Positions 42,515-50,677 of a stretch of 64,000 nucleotides of DNA are shown here, piece after piece (position 1 is the stretch's first letter; each line of letters starts with the position of its first letter). A program made the position numbers and the translations under genes. Origin of the DNA: Thermoleophilum album (GTDB taxonomy: Bacteria > Actinomycetota > Thermoleophilia > Solirubrobacterales > Thermoleophilaceae); contig NZ_FNWJ01000001.1 in assembly GCF_900108055.1 (NCBI RefSeq), positions 1,116,001 through 1,180,000 of the forward strand, given 5' to 3'. The notes under the pieces were generated by a model that was given only the letters and a program-made list of their open reading frames with translations, made no database searches and was not told where the DNA came from.

Positions 42515-43285
42515 ACGAGGCGAAGGCGGTGCTCGTAACGGGCGCCGCGGGCTTTATCGGGCAGACCGTGCGTCGGCGCCTCGCCGAGCGCGGTGTCGAG
42601 GCGCGCGGGATCGACCTCGTCGAGCCGCCTTCCGGCGACCTCGGGCGTGCCGCGGTCGGCGACGTCGCCGAGCGGGGTGCGTGGGAGCGCCTGCTGGAGG
42701 GGGTCGACGTGGTTGTCCACACGGCGGCCGTGGTGTCGAACGCGGCGCCCCTCGCTGAGCATTGGCGCGTTAACGTGCTGGGCACCCGCAACGTTGTCGC
42801 GGCAGCACGCGCTGCGGGCGTGCGGCGGGTCGTGCACCTGAGCTCCGTGCGTGCGCGCGCTCCTGCCGGCGCGCGGCAGCGGACTGTTCAGCCCGATCTA
42901 CGTGGACGATCTCGTCGACGCGATCCTCCTGGTTTGCACGCACGAGCGGGCAGCGGGGGAGGTGTTCAACATCACCCCCGACGAAGCTGTCACCTGCGCG
43001 GAGTTCTTCGGGCACTACGCGCGCATGCTCGGGAAGCCCCCGCCGCGCGTCGCCCCCACCGGCGTCGCGCTCGTCCTCGCCGAAGTGCTCTCGGCCTTCG
43101 AGCGGCTGCGGGGGCGGCGGTCGGAGCTGAACCGCGAGACCGTGCTGTACCTGACGCGGCCCGGTGGCTACTCCAACGCGAAGGCGCGACGGTTGCTCGG
43201 CTGGCGGCCAACAGTCGACCTCGCGGAGGGCATGCGCCGCACCGAACAATGGCTGCGCGAGCGCGGTCTTCTGGGCACCACTTAA
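42511..43285 (+). pseudogene. NAD(P)-dependent epimerase/dehydratase, catalytic segment deleted
   Basis: Head (42511 to about 42850, frame 1) has the Rossmann fold: V-L-V-T-G-A-A-G-F-I-G-Q and V-V-H-L-S-S-V. Tail (42851-43285, frame 2) has the substrate domain end: F-S-P-I-Y-V-D-D-L-V-D-A-I, F-N-I-T-P-D-E, A-R-R-L-L-G-W-R-P. The Y-x3-K catalytic segment and flanks, about 80-90 residues of a normal family member, are missing, and the frames differ, so the join cannot make an active enzyme. The start GTG overlaps the MBL stop. A sequencing or assembly error is possible but would need to remove a whole block. Confidence 0.8.
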
Positions 43286-45045
43286 CGCGAGCGGTCGCTC
43301 GCGGGGCCGGCGGCGAGCGTGGCGAAGACCTGCCGGGCAACCGGCGCGGCGGTGCGTCCGCCCTCGCCGGCGCGCACCAGCAGCACGCACAGCGCGAGCA
43401 GCGGCCGCCGGTAGGGGGCGAAACCGCAGAACCAGGCATCGGTGCGCGAGGGGTCATCGACCGGCCGCTCGACCCCCGCGGCTTGCGGCCTGCTCTCGAG
43501 TTCCGCGGTGCCGGTCTTGCCCGCGATCTCGACCGTCGGTAGGGCTGCCGAAACGCCCGTGCCGAACTCGACGACGGCGCGCATCATGCGCTTGAGCTGG
43601 GCCGCTGTGCGCGCCGACAGCGCGCGCTCCGGCCGCGCCGCGCCGGGCAGTACGTGTGGACGGGCGCGCTCACCGTCCGCTGCCACTGCCTGGGTAACGG
43701 AAGCCATCGCAAGCGCCGTGGCGAGCACGCGCCCTTGACCGATCGCGGTTGCCGCTAACTCGAGGGGCGAGCGGAGCTCGCTAGCCTGGGGCACGACGCT
43801 CGTCACCGCACCGGGCACTGGCGCTGGGCGGTTGAAGCCGAGCCGCTCCGCGGTCGCGACCAGGCGGCGCGCACCGATTCGCACGCCGAGCGGCGCAAAC
43901 ACTGAGTTACAGGAGCGCGCAAAGGCCTCCACGAGCGTGCCACCACACGGCTCGTCGTGGGCGTTGGCGATCGGCACCCCGTCGATGCGCGCTTCGCGGG
44001 CCACCGCGAAGCGATCCTCGGGTTTCGCAGTGCCCGCTTCGAGCGCGGCTGCTGCGGTCACGATCTTGAACGTCGAACCCGGCGGCTGGGCACCGGAGAG
44101 CGCGATCCCGGCAAGTGCTCGCACCGCGCCGTCGCGTGCGTCGAGCACGGCGATGCCCCCATAGCGGCCTCCGAGCGCGACCACCGCAGCCCGTTGCAGA
44201 CGCGCGTCGATCGTCGTGCGCAGGGCCGGCGCTGGACGCGGGCGGGCGCGCGCAAGCACGCGACTGCCGGCCAGCAGAACGCCGCCGGGTCGACCGCGCA
44301 GACGCCGTTCGAAGGCCTGCTCAAGGCCCGAGCGCCCGACCGGCCAAGAGCTCGGGAAGCCAGCTGCGTAGAGCTGCTCCCGAAGCCGCGCACCGTCGAG
44401 CGGGGCGAGCGTGCCGGTGACCGGCAAGGCTGCGGCGCCCAGCGGCGATGAACGCGCCCAGGCCGGTCCCTGCGCCAGCGGCGTGCCGTCCCGCGCGAGG
44501 ATCGCAGCCCGCGCCGGCAACAACTCCTGACGGCGCAAGCGTTCGCCGGGACGTAGCCCGGGGAACGCGAGCTCCGGTCCGAACAACACGCGGTTGCTTG
44601 CGAAACGCAGGCGAATTTCGCCGCGCAGCTTCCCGAATACGCGGGTGTGGGCGACGGCCGGGAGTGTCACAGCCCCGTCTCTTCGTCGCGGTTTGCCGAC
44701 CTCGAGGCGACCCAGGGTTGCCGTCAGCCACTGCTCGCGAAAGGTGCGCGCAACATGCGCAACCGACGGTGCGCGAGCGGTCCGTGGATCGACGGTCGCC
44801 CGCGCAATCGCGTGCAAGTCGCGGCGTGCCAGCGCCTCGCCGAAGGCCGCTGCGGCGACCAGGCGGCGGTCGGGGCCGCGTGCTGCTTGCAGCACGCCGA
44901 ACAGCGCCAAGAGCGTGAGGCTGGCCGCGAGCAGCAGGAGCCGACGTCGCTGCTGGGCGCGACCCGCCGATCGCAGCGATCGCCGCGGCGGGCGACCGCC
45001 GCCGCTCCTGCCCGCTCCCGACGACCTGCGGTGAGCGACTGCCAA
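43282..45045 (-). CDS. class B penicillin-binding protein with MecA-type N-terminal domain
   Basis: A 587-residue D,D-transpeptidase that cross-links peptidoglycan. A basic cytoplasmic tail (R-R-R-S-L-R-S) and one membrane helix (about 35-55) precede an NTF2-like MecA_N domain (about 60-160). The transpeptidase domain has S-x-x-K at Ser324/Lys327 (P-P-G-S-T-F-K), S-C-N, and K-T-G in A-G-K-T-G-T-A-E. All three motifs are intact. The start appears to be TTG at 45045, without a clear ribosome binding site. The end overlaps the epimerase remnant by four bases. It diverges from the MarP-like gene. Confidence 0.92.
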   Translation of the reverse strand: MAVAHRRSSGAGRSGGGRPPRRSLRSAGRAQQRRRLLLLAASLTLLALFGVLQAARGPDRRLVAAAAFGEALARRDLHAIARATVDPRTARAPSVAHVARTFREQWLTATLGRLEVGKPRRRDGAVTLPAVAHTRVFGKLRGEIRLRFASNRVLFGPELAFPGLRPGERLRRQELLPARAAILARDGTPLAQGPAWARSSPLGAAALPVTGTLAPLDGARLREQLYAAGFPSSWPVGRSGLEQAFERRLRGRPGGVLLAGSRVLARARPRPAPALRTTIDARLQRAAVVALGGRYGGIAVLDARDGAVRALAGIALSGAQPPGSTFKIVTAAAALEAGTAKPEDRFAVAREARIDGVPIANAHDEPCGGTLVEAFARSCNSVFAPLGVRIGARRLVATAERLGFNRPAPVPGAVTSVVPQASELRSPLELAATAIGQGRVLATALAMASVTQAVAADGERARPHVLPGAARPERALSARTAAQLKRMMRAVVEFGTGVSAALPTVEIAGKTGTAELESRPQAAGVERPVDDPSRTDAWFCGFAPYRRPLLALCVLLVRAGEGGRTAAPVARQVFATLAAGPASDRSR

Positions 45046-45196
45046 GCGCTCATCAGACTAACGCCGGCGTGGGGCTTGACCGACGGTACGCCGTTGTAAC
45101 GCTGCGCCGGCTACCGTGCGCATACAGCCGGCCGCTGCTGGGTCAAGGGAAGCCGGCCTGAGTGCGCTGGTCGGGGCAGAGTCGGGTTTGGCGAGC

Positions 45197-46342
45197 GTGA
45201 ACGGAGCGGACTGGATCATCCTCACCTTCGTCGCCTTCATGGCGCTCGTCGGTTACGGCGAGGGCCTAATCGTCGGCCTTTCTTCGCTCGTCGGGTTCGT
45301 GGGCGGGGCCCTTGCCGGTGCCAAGCTCGCGCCGACGCTGCTCTCCGATCCTGGCTCGCCGTACGCCTCGTTTGTGGCGCTCGCGGCCGCGATCTTTCTC
45401 GGTGGCATAACCGCCGCGACGCTTGAGGCTCTAGGCGCCGAGCTGCGGCGACGAATTCGCGGTCGGCTCGGTTTGCTCGACGGCATCGGTGGGGCGGTGC
45501 TGCTCGCCGCGCTGGGTCTCGGGCTCGCCTGGGTCTTCGCAACCGGGCTTGCTCGCCTCGATCAGGGGCGCGAAGTACGGGCGGCGGTGCAACGCTCGTT
45601 CATCCTCAGTCGCCTCGGCGAGTACTTGCCGCGCCCGAGCGCGCTGTTAGACGCCCTAGCGAAGCTCGATCCGCTGCCGCGCATTAGCGCACCGCCAGCC
45701 GGTGTCGCGCCGCCGGATCCGACCGTCGCTACCGACCCTGACGTCGCCCGTGCCTCGGGCAGCGTGGTGCGGGTCTTGGGAACGGCTTGCGGGCTTGGTA
45801 TCGAGGGTTCGGGTTGGGTGGCGCGACCGGGCGTGGTCGTCACCAACGCGCACGTTGTCGCGGGCGAGACCGACACCACGGTCCAGGTGCGAGGGGTCGG
45901 AGTTCGCTACCCGGCCCGCGCGATCTGGTTCGACCCGCGCAACGACGTCGCCGTGCTCTCGGTCCCGGCGCTGTCGTCGCTGCCGGCGCTGCCGCTCGCG
46001 CCTGCCGCACCGGTTGGCGAGTCGGCGGCGGTGATCGGCTACCCGCTGAACGGTCCACTGGCGATCGGGGCGGCGCGAATCGGTCGAACGGAGGCCGTGC
46101 TGACCCGCGACATCTACGGCGGCGGACCGGTTTTGCGGCGGGTCACCGCCTTCCGCGGCGTTGTTCGTTCAGGCAACTCGGGAGGCCCGCTGGTCGACTC
46201 TGCCGGACGGGTTCTCGGGACCGTGTTCGCGACCGCTCGCGACAGTGCGCGTCCGACCGGTGTGGCGGTTCCGAACGACGTCGTTCGCCAGGCGTTGGCG
46301 CGCGCTTCGACACCGGTCGACACCGGGCCTTGCGCTCCCTAG
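45197..46342 (+). CDS. MarP-like membrane serine protease (CvpA domain plus trypsin)
   Basis: About 381 residues. Four membrane helices form an N-terminal CvpA/colicin V-production domain (W-I-I-L-T-F-V-A-F-M-A-L-V-G-Y-G), then an exported trypsin-like domain with His in T-N-A-H-V-V-A-G, Asp in D-P-R-N-D-V-A-V-L and Ser in R-S-G-N-S-G-G-P-L. Two cysteines (G-T-A-C-G-L-G before the domain and C-A-P at the end) match the disulfide of mycobacterial MarP, a periplasmic acid- and oxidation-resistance protease. GTG at 45197 fits the first helix; an in-frame GTG at 45116 would add 27 non-conserved residues. It is divergent from the penicillin-binding protein. Confidence 0.85.
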   Translation: MNGADWIILTFVAFMALVGYGEGLIVGLSSLVGFVGGALAGAKLAPTLLSDPGSPYASFVALAAAIFLGGITAATLEALGAELRRRIRGRLGLLDGIGGAVLLAALGLGLAWVFATGLARLDQGREVRAAVQRSFILSRLGEYLPRPSALLDALAKLDPLPRISAPPAGVAPPDPTVATDPDVARASGSVVRVLGTACGLGIEGSGWVARPGVVVTNAHVVAGETDTTVQVRGVGVRYPARAIWFDPRNDVAVLSVPALSSLPALPLAPAAPVGESAAVIGYPLNGPLAIGAARIGRTEAVLTRDIYGGGPVLRRVTAFRGVVRSGNSGGPLVDSAGRVLGTVFATARDSARPTGVAVPNDVVRQALARASTPVDTGPCAP

Positions 46343-46436
46343 GCAGCGCCTGTGAGCTGCCCGGAGAGGCGCTCGAGCGCCGGTCGGTGGGCAGCATTAG
46401 GCGTCGGCCGGGCGACATGCGTACCCTCTCTGCGCG

Positions 46437-48851
46437 ATGAGCGTTGCCTCCAAGACACTCGTGGTCGCCGAAAAGCCGTCGGTCGGACGGGACATTGCGC
46501 GTGCCCTCGACGACCGCTTCAAGGAGGCAAAAGACGGGACCCATCTAGTCGGCGAGCGCTACATCGTGACCTGGGCGATCGGTCATTTGGTGACCCTCGC
46601 CGAGCCCGACGCCTACGACGCGCGCCTCAAGCGCTGGCGCTTCAGCGATCTGCCGATCCTGCCCGAGCGCTTCAAGCTGGTGCCCAACGACGCCAAGTCG
46701 GAACGCCAGCTGCGCGTGATCCACGAGCTGATGCGCTCTGACGAAGTGGCCGAGATCGTCAACGCCTGCGACGCCGGGCGGGAGGGCGAGCTGATCTTCG
46801 CCTATGTCTACGAGACGGCGGGAGTCGACAAGCCCGTCAAGCGTCTGTGGCTGAGCTCGATGACGCGCCAGGCAATCCGAGAGGCCTTCGAGAACCTGCG
46901 TCCGGGCGAGGAGATGAAACGCCTCGAGGCCGCGGCACGCTCGCGCTCCGAAGCCGACTGGGTGGTTGGGATGAACGCCACGCGTGCCGCGACGATCCGT
47001 CTGCGGTCGGCGTTCGACGGGGCGGTCTCGCTCGGTCGGGTACAGACGCCGACGCTGGCGCTCGTCACCCGCCGCGAGCAGCAGATCCGCGACTTCAAGC
47101 CCGAGCCGTACTGGCTGATCGAAGCCGCCTTCGCGGCTTCGGGCGAGCGCACCTACCGGGGTCGTTACCTCGGCGGCAAGCGCATCCCGAAGGCCGAGGA
47201 GGCGCAGGCCATCGCCGACGCCGTGCGGGGTCGCCGGGGCACGATCACCAAGCTCGAGAAAAGCGAAGAGCGTGAGCGCCCGCAGCTCCTCTACGACCTC
47301 ACCTCGCTGCAACGGCACGCCAACGTGCTCTTCGGCTTTTCCGCGAGGCGCACGCTGAACGCGGCCCAGCGTCTTTACGAGGAGCACAAGGCGATCACCT
47401 ACCCCCGCACCAACTCGCGCTACCTGACTGGCGACCTGGTCTCCGAGATCAAGCCAACGGCGGAGCTGGTTGGTCGCAACCCGCAGTACGCGCGTGCCGC
47501 GGAGTACGTCCTCTCGCTCGAGCGGCTGCCGCTTCAGAGGGTCGTCGACGACACCAAGGTCGAGGACCACCACGCACTGATCCCCACGCGGGCCGAGCAC
47601 GACCTATCGAAGATGGGCCCGGACGAGCTGCGCATCTACGACCTCGTGGTGCGCCGCTTCCTAGCGGTCTTCCACCCCGACGCCGTCTATGAGCGCACGC
47701 GGGTGGAGACGACCGTCGAAGGTCACGTTTTCCGCACCAGCGGACGGCGGCTGGTAGAGGCCGGATGGAAGGCCGTCTACGGGGAGCAGGCGGAGGAGCC
47801 GGAGGGCGACGACGACAGCGGCGGCGACCAGCTACTGCCGAAGCTCGAGCGGGGCGAGGAGGTCGAGACACGCAAAGTCGACGTGCTCGAGAAGGAGACG
47901 CAGCCGCCGCGGCGCTACACCGACGCTTCGCTGCTCGCGGCGATGGAGACGGCCGGTCGCGAGATCGAGGATCCGGAGCTGCGCGAGGCGCTCAAGGACT
48001 CAGGGATCGGAACTCCCGCCACGCGCGCGGCGATCATCGAGCGCCTGATCGAGGTCGGCTACCTGGAGCGCGATGGGCGCACGCTGCGTCCGACCGAGAA
48101 AGGCATGCAGGTCATCCGCCTGCTCGGCGATCATCCGCTGACCTCGGCCGAGTTGACCGGCGAGTGGGAGCGGCGCCTAGCGCTGATCGAGCGCGGCCAA
48201 GACACGCGGCCGGCGTTCATGCGCGACATCGCCGACTTCACGACCAAGACCGTCGAACAGCTCGACCAGCTTAAGAACGTGCGGATCGAGCGGGCGCGGC
48301 TCGGACCGTGCCCGATCTGCGGACGCGAGATCGTCGAGAACCGACGCGGCTTCTCCTGCTGGTCGAAGGACGATCCCGGTTGCGGCTTCGTCATCTGGAA
48401 GCGCAAGGCGGGGAAGACGCTGTCGGCCGAGGTCGCCAAGGAGCTGATCGAGAGTCTGCGGGCGTCGATCGAGCGCGGTGACAACCCGCCCGTCGGGCGC
48501 ACCGAGAAGCCGGTGACTGGCTTCAAGGGGCGCTCCGGTCGGACCTTCCGCGCACGCCTGCGTCTTGAACGCGACGAGCAGGGTCGCTGGCGCGTCGAGT
48601 TCGACGAGCAGTGGGCGCAGCCGCGCGAGGGGGAGGACGAAGGGGCGGAAGTGCCCGCGAGCGGGGCGGCCACGAACGACGGCAGCGGCGCAGCGGCGGT
48701 CGCTGGCGAGAAGGAGCTCGCGGTTGACGGATCGAACGGAGCGAGTGCTTCGACCGACGGCGCAGAGCAGGCCGAGCCGGTCGCCGCCGGTGCCGCTGCA
48801 GCATCGCCGACGCGCCGGCGCGCACGCCGCACGCGTCCGCGCGCGAGCTAG
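46437..48851 (+). CDS. topB: type IA DNA topoisomerase (topoisomerase III-like)
   Basis: An 804-residue type IA topoisomerase. Seen: Toprim start V-V-A-E-K-P-S-V-G-R-D-I (residues 9-20) and acidic triad A-C-D-A-G-R-E-G-E-L, A-T-R-A-A-T-I-R, and the active-site Tyr322 in I-T-Y-P-R-T-N-S-R-Y. P-C-P-I-C-G and S-C-W...G-C-G-F are a zinc-like C4 cluster (about 622-645). After that comes a topo C-terminal repeat and a low-complexity, acidic/basic tail of about 110 residues. It relaxes and decatenates DNA by single-strand passage. The 3' end overlaps the phosphoesterase gene by four bases. Confidence 0.93.
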   Translation: MSVASKTLVVAEKPSVGRDIARALDDRFKEAKDGTHLVGERYIVTWAIGHLVTLAEPDAYDARLKRWRFSDLPILPERFKLVPNDAKSERQLRVIHELMRSDEVAEIVNACDAGREGELIFAYVYETAGVDKPVKRLWLSSMTRQAIREAFENLRPGEEMKRLEAAARSRSEADWVVGMNATRAATIRLRSAFDGAVSLGRVQTPTLALVTRREQQIRDFKPEPYWLIEAAFAASGERTYRGRYLGGKRIPKAEEAQAIADAVRGRRGTITKLEKSEERERPQLLYDLTSLQRHANVLFGFSARRTLNAAQRLYEEHKAITYPRTNSRYLTGDLVSEIKPTAELVGRNPQYARAAEYVLSLERLPLQRVVDDTKVEDHHALIPTRAEHDLSKMGPDELRIYDLVVRRFLAVFHPDAVYERTRVETTVEGHVFRTSGRRLVEAGWKAVYGEQAEEPEGDDDSGGDQLLPKLERGEEVETRKVDVLEKETQPPRRYTDASLLAAMETAGREIEDPELREALKDSGIGTPATRAAIIERLIEVGYLERDGRTLRPTEKGMQVIRLLGDHPLTSAELTGEWERRLALIERGQDTRPAFMRDIADFTTKTVEQLDQLKNVRIERARLGPCPICGREIVENRRGFSCWSKDDPGCGFVIWKRKAGKTLSAEVAKELIESLRASIERGDNPPVGRTEKPVTGFKGRSGRTFRARLRLERDEQGRWRVEFDEQWAQPREGEDEGAEVPASGAATNDGSGAAAVAGEKELAVDGSNGASASTDGAEQAEPVAAGAAAASPTRRRARRTRPRAS

Positions 48852-49924
48852 CTGTTGACGAGCCGCACGAGTTGAGGATCCCCGCGTTCGGCCACGATCA
48901 GCGCGAAGCCGGGCGCGTAGCCACCCAGACCGTTGCTGCTCGCCAACGCCGGTTCGGCGATCCAACAGCCGCTGTTCCAAAGCTTGACGCCGCCCGGTAG
49001 CTGCCACTCGCCGCGCTCGTCGCCGTGCAAGGGGCCGGCGCGATGGGTGTGACCGAAGATCACGTGGCTCGCTTCGATCGACAGCGAGCGCACGACTTGG
49101 CCCATCGCGCGCAGACCGGCCCGCCGCAGCGCGTTGCCGTCGAGTGCCGCTTCGAAGCCGTGTATACCGGCTCTGCGCAGCAGCGCGAGGGTCGCTTTCA
49201 CGCCGCCGAGCAGCGCGACCTTGCGGGCCCGGCCGAGCGCCGTGCGGCGCTGGTCGTTGGCCGCTAGCCACACCGTGCGAGAGAGGCGGCCGCCGGAGAC
49301 GAGCGCGCGTGTTGGTGCCAGCTCAGGAAGTTCGCCGAGCAGGGCGTACAGGGGTCCCAAAGCGCGCTCGTGCTCGTCGGCGCTAAGTGGTCGCCACCCC
49401 CGCCCGCGTGTGCGCGCGACGAGGGCGGCCGCGAGCGACTCGATCTTCGGGACGCTTAGGTGCGCGTCAAGGTAGTGCCCGTGGGTCGCGTAGACGTCGC
49501 TGCGCAGCCGCAGCCCCGGGTAAGCGAGCTCGACCGCTGCGGGAGCCAGCACCTCGGCCAGCGCAGCGGCGAGCGGGGAGGCGTCGGTGGCGGGCAGTCT
49601 AAGCCCCTCGGCAGCCAGGGTCCTACCGGCCAGACGCTCGCGCTCGACCAGCGGCCGCACCAGGGCGTGGTCGTGGTTACCGGGTACCAGCACGAAGGTG
49701 GCGTGCTCACGGGCCGCTTGAGCGAGCGTGCGCAGCAGCGGGCGTGCGCGCGCGAGCGCGGCGCGGGCAGGTAGCTCACGCAGTTCGAGCAGGTCGCCGA
49801 GCAACACCACGCGATCGACCTCGGCGACAGCCGCCGCCAGCGCCTCTCGATAGGGATCGCGCAGGGCAAGGTCGAAGCCCGAAGCGGCGCCGAGATGAAG
49901 GTCCGAAACCACAAGCGTCCGCAC
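48848..49924 (-). CDS. calcineurin-like metallophosphoesterase
   Basis: A 358-residue enzyme with the five metallophosphoesterase motifs: D-L-H-L-G, G-D-L-L-E-L, G-N-H-D-H, T-H-G-H-Y and G-H-T-H. The core resembles LpxH/UDP-2,3-diacylglucosamine-type or YvgL-like hydrolases but has an insert of about 100 residues between motifs 4 and 5. Two metal ions and a phosphoester are expected; the substrate is unknown. The GTG start lies 52 bases from the divergent zinc-knuckle protein gene. Confidence 0.88.
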   Translation of the reverse strand: MRTLVVSDLHLGAASGFDLALRDPYREALAAAVAEVDRVVLLGDLLELRELPARAALARARPLLRTLAQAAREHATFVLVPGNHDHALVRPLVERERLAGRTLAAEGLRLPATDASPLAAALAEVLAPAAVELAYPGLRLRSDVYATHGHYLDAHLSVPKIESLAAALVARTRGRGWRPLSADEHERALGPLYALLGELPELAPTRALVSGGRLSRTVWLAANDQRRTALGRARKVALLGGVKATLALLRRAGIHGFEAALDGNALRRAGLRAMGQVVRSLSIEASHVIFGHTHRAGPLHGDERGEWQLPGGVKLWNSGCWIAEPALASSNGLGGYAPGFALIVAERGDPQLVRLVNS

Positions 49925-49976
49925 GCCGCCATGGTGGCAGCGGTCGCTAGCGGATGCGCGCTAGCCTCGCACGCGC

Positions 49977-50654
49977 GTGCCGCGCTTCTGCGCCCACAAC
50001 CGTCTACTCGCGAACTGCCCGCTTTGCCGTACGGGCACGCCCCTCGACCCGTCGTTCGCCTTGCGCGAGCAAGCGGCGAAACGCTCGACGGGTGCCGTCA
50101 GCCGCGGGCGGGCCCGCTCGCCGGGGCGCCGCGCGCCGCGGCCGGGAGCGCCCTCACCCGGTGTGCGGGGACGGGCAGCGGTCGCCGGGCTCGAGGACGA
50201 GGCGGGTCAGCGCTACGAAGTGCGGCTCGAAGCGGTACCGGGTGGCGTTCGGCTCGCCGAGTGGAGCGGCGGCACGATCCGCCGCCGCGCACCGCGCCTA
50301 CCGGTGGCCGACCTGGTGCGTCTCGGCCAGGAGCTCGCCGCCACCGGCGCGCTCGCGGGGCCGCTCGGTGAGCGGCTGGCGGCGGCCAGCGGGCGGCTCG
50401 CCGCCCTCGCTGCGCAGCTAGCCGGCGCTCAAGCTGCCGGTGACGACGATCGCCGGGCGGTCGTCGGGGCGAGCGCAGGCCGCGCCGGCGACCTGCGCGA
50501 CGAGCTGCGGGTCGAGCTGTTCGAAGATGGGACGGCGCGCGTGGGCCGCTGGGTCGAGCTGCCTCACCGCGGCTTCCAGCTCCGCGAGGCGCCCGTTTTG
50601 ATGCCGATCGAGCGGCTGGTGGAAGCGCTAGAGCGGCTCGCCGACGATCGTTAG
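49977..50654 (+). CDS. zinc-knuckle protein preceding the AddB-AddA fusion
   Basis: A 225-residue protein with an N-terminal zinc-knuckle (C5-A-H-N-R-L-L-A-N-C-P-L-C, ligands C-x-H-x6-C-x2-C) and a long Arg/Gly/Pro-rich linker (residues 25-65). The rest is a soluble alpha/beta domain with the paired segments Y-E-V-R-L-E-A-V and E-L-R-V-E-L-F-E-D, which look like two copies of one strand motif. The family is not recognised. The stop is only 23 bases before the fusion gene, so they probably share an mRNA. A DNA-binding accessory of the helicase-nuclease is a possibility only. Confidence 0.65.
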   Translation: MPRFCAHNRLLANCPLCRTGTPLDPSFALREQAAKRSTGAVSRGRARSPGRRAPRPGAPSPGVRGRAAVAGLEDEAGQRYEVRLEAVPGGVRLAEWSGGTIRRRAPRLPVADLVRLGQELAATGALAGPLGERLAAASGRLAALAAQLAGAQAAGDDDRRAVVGASAGRAGDLRDELRVELFEDGTARVGRWVELPHRGFQLREAPVLMPIERLVEALERLADDR

Positions 50655-50677
50655 GTCGCTCCGATGATTTCCTGACG

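Noticed and set aside
45116-45196. Longer start for the MarP-like protease
   Set aside because: The 27 extra residues have no family counterpart; the first membrane helix begins right after 45197.
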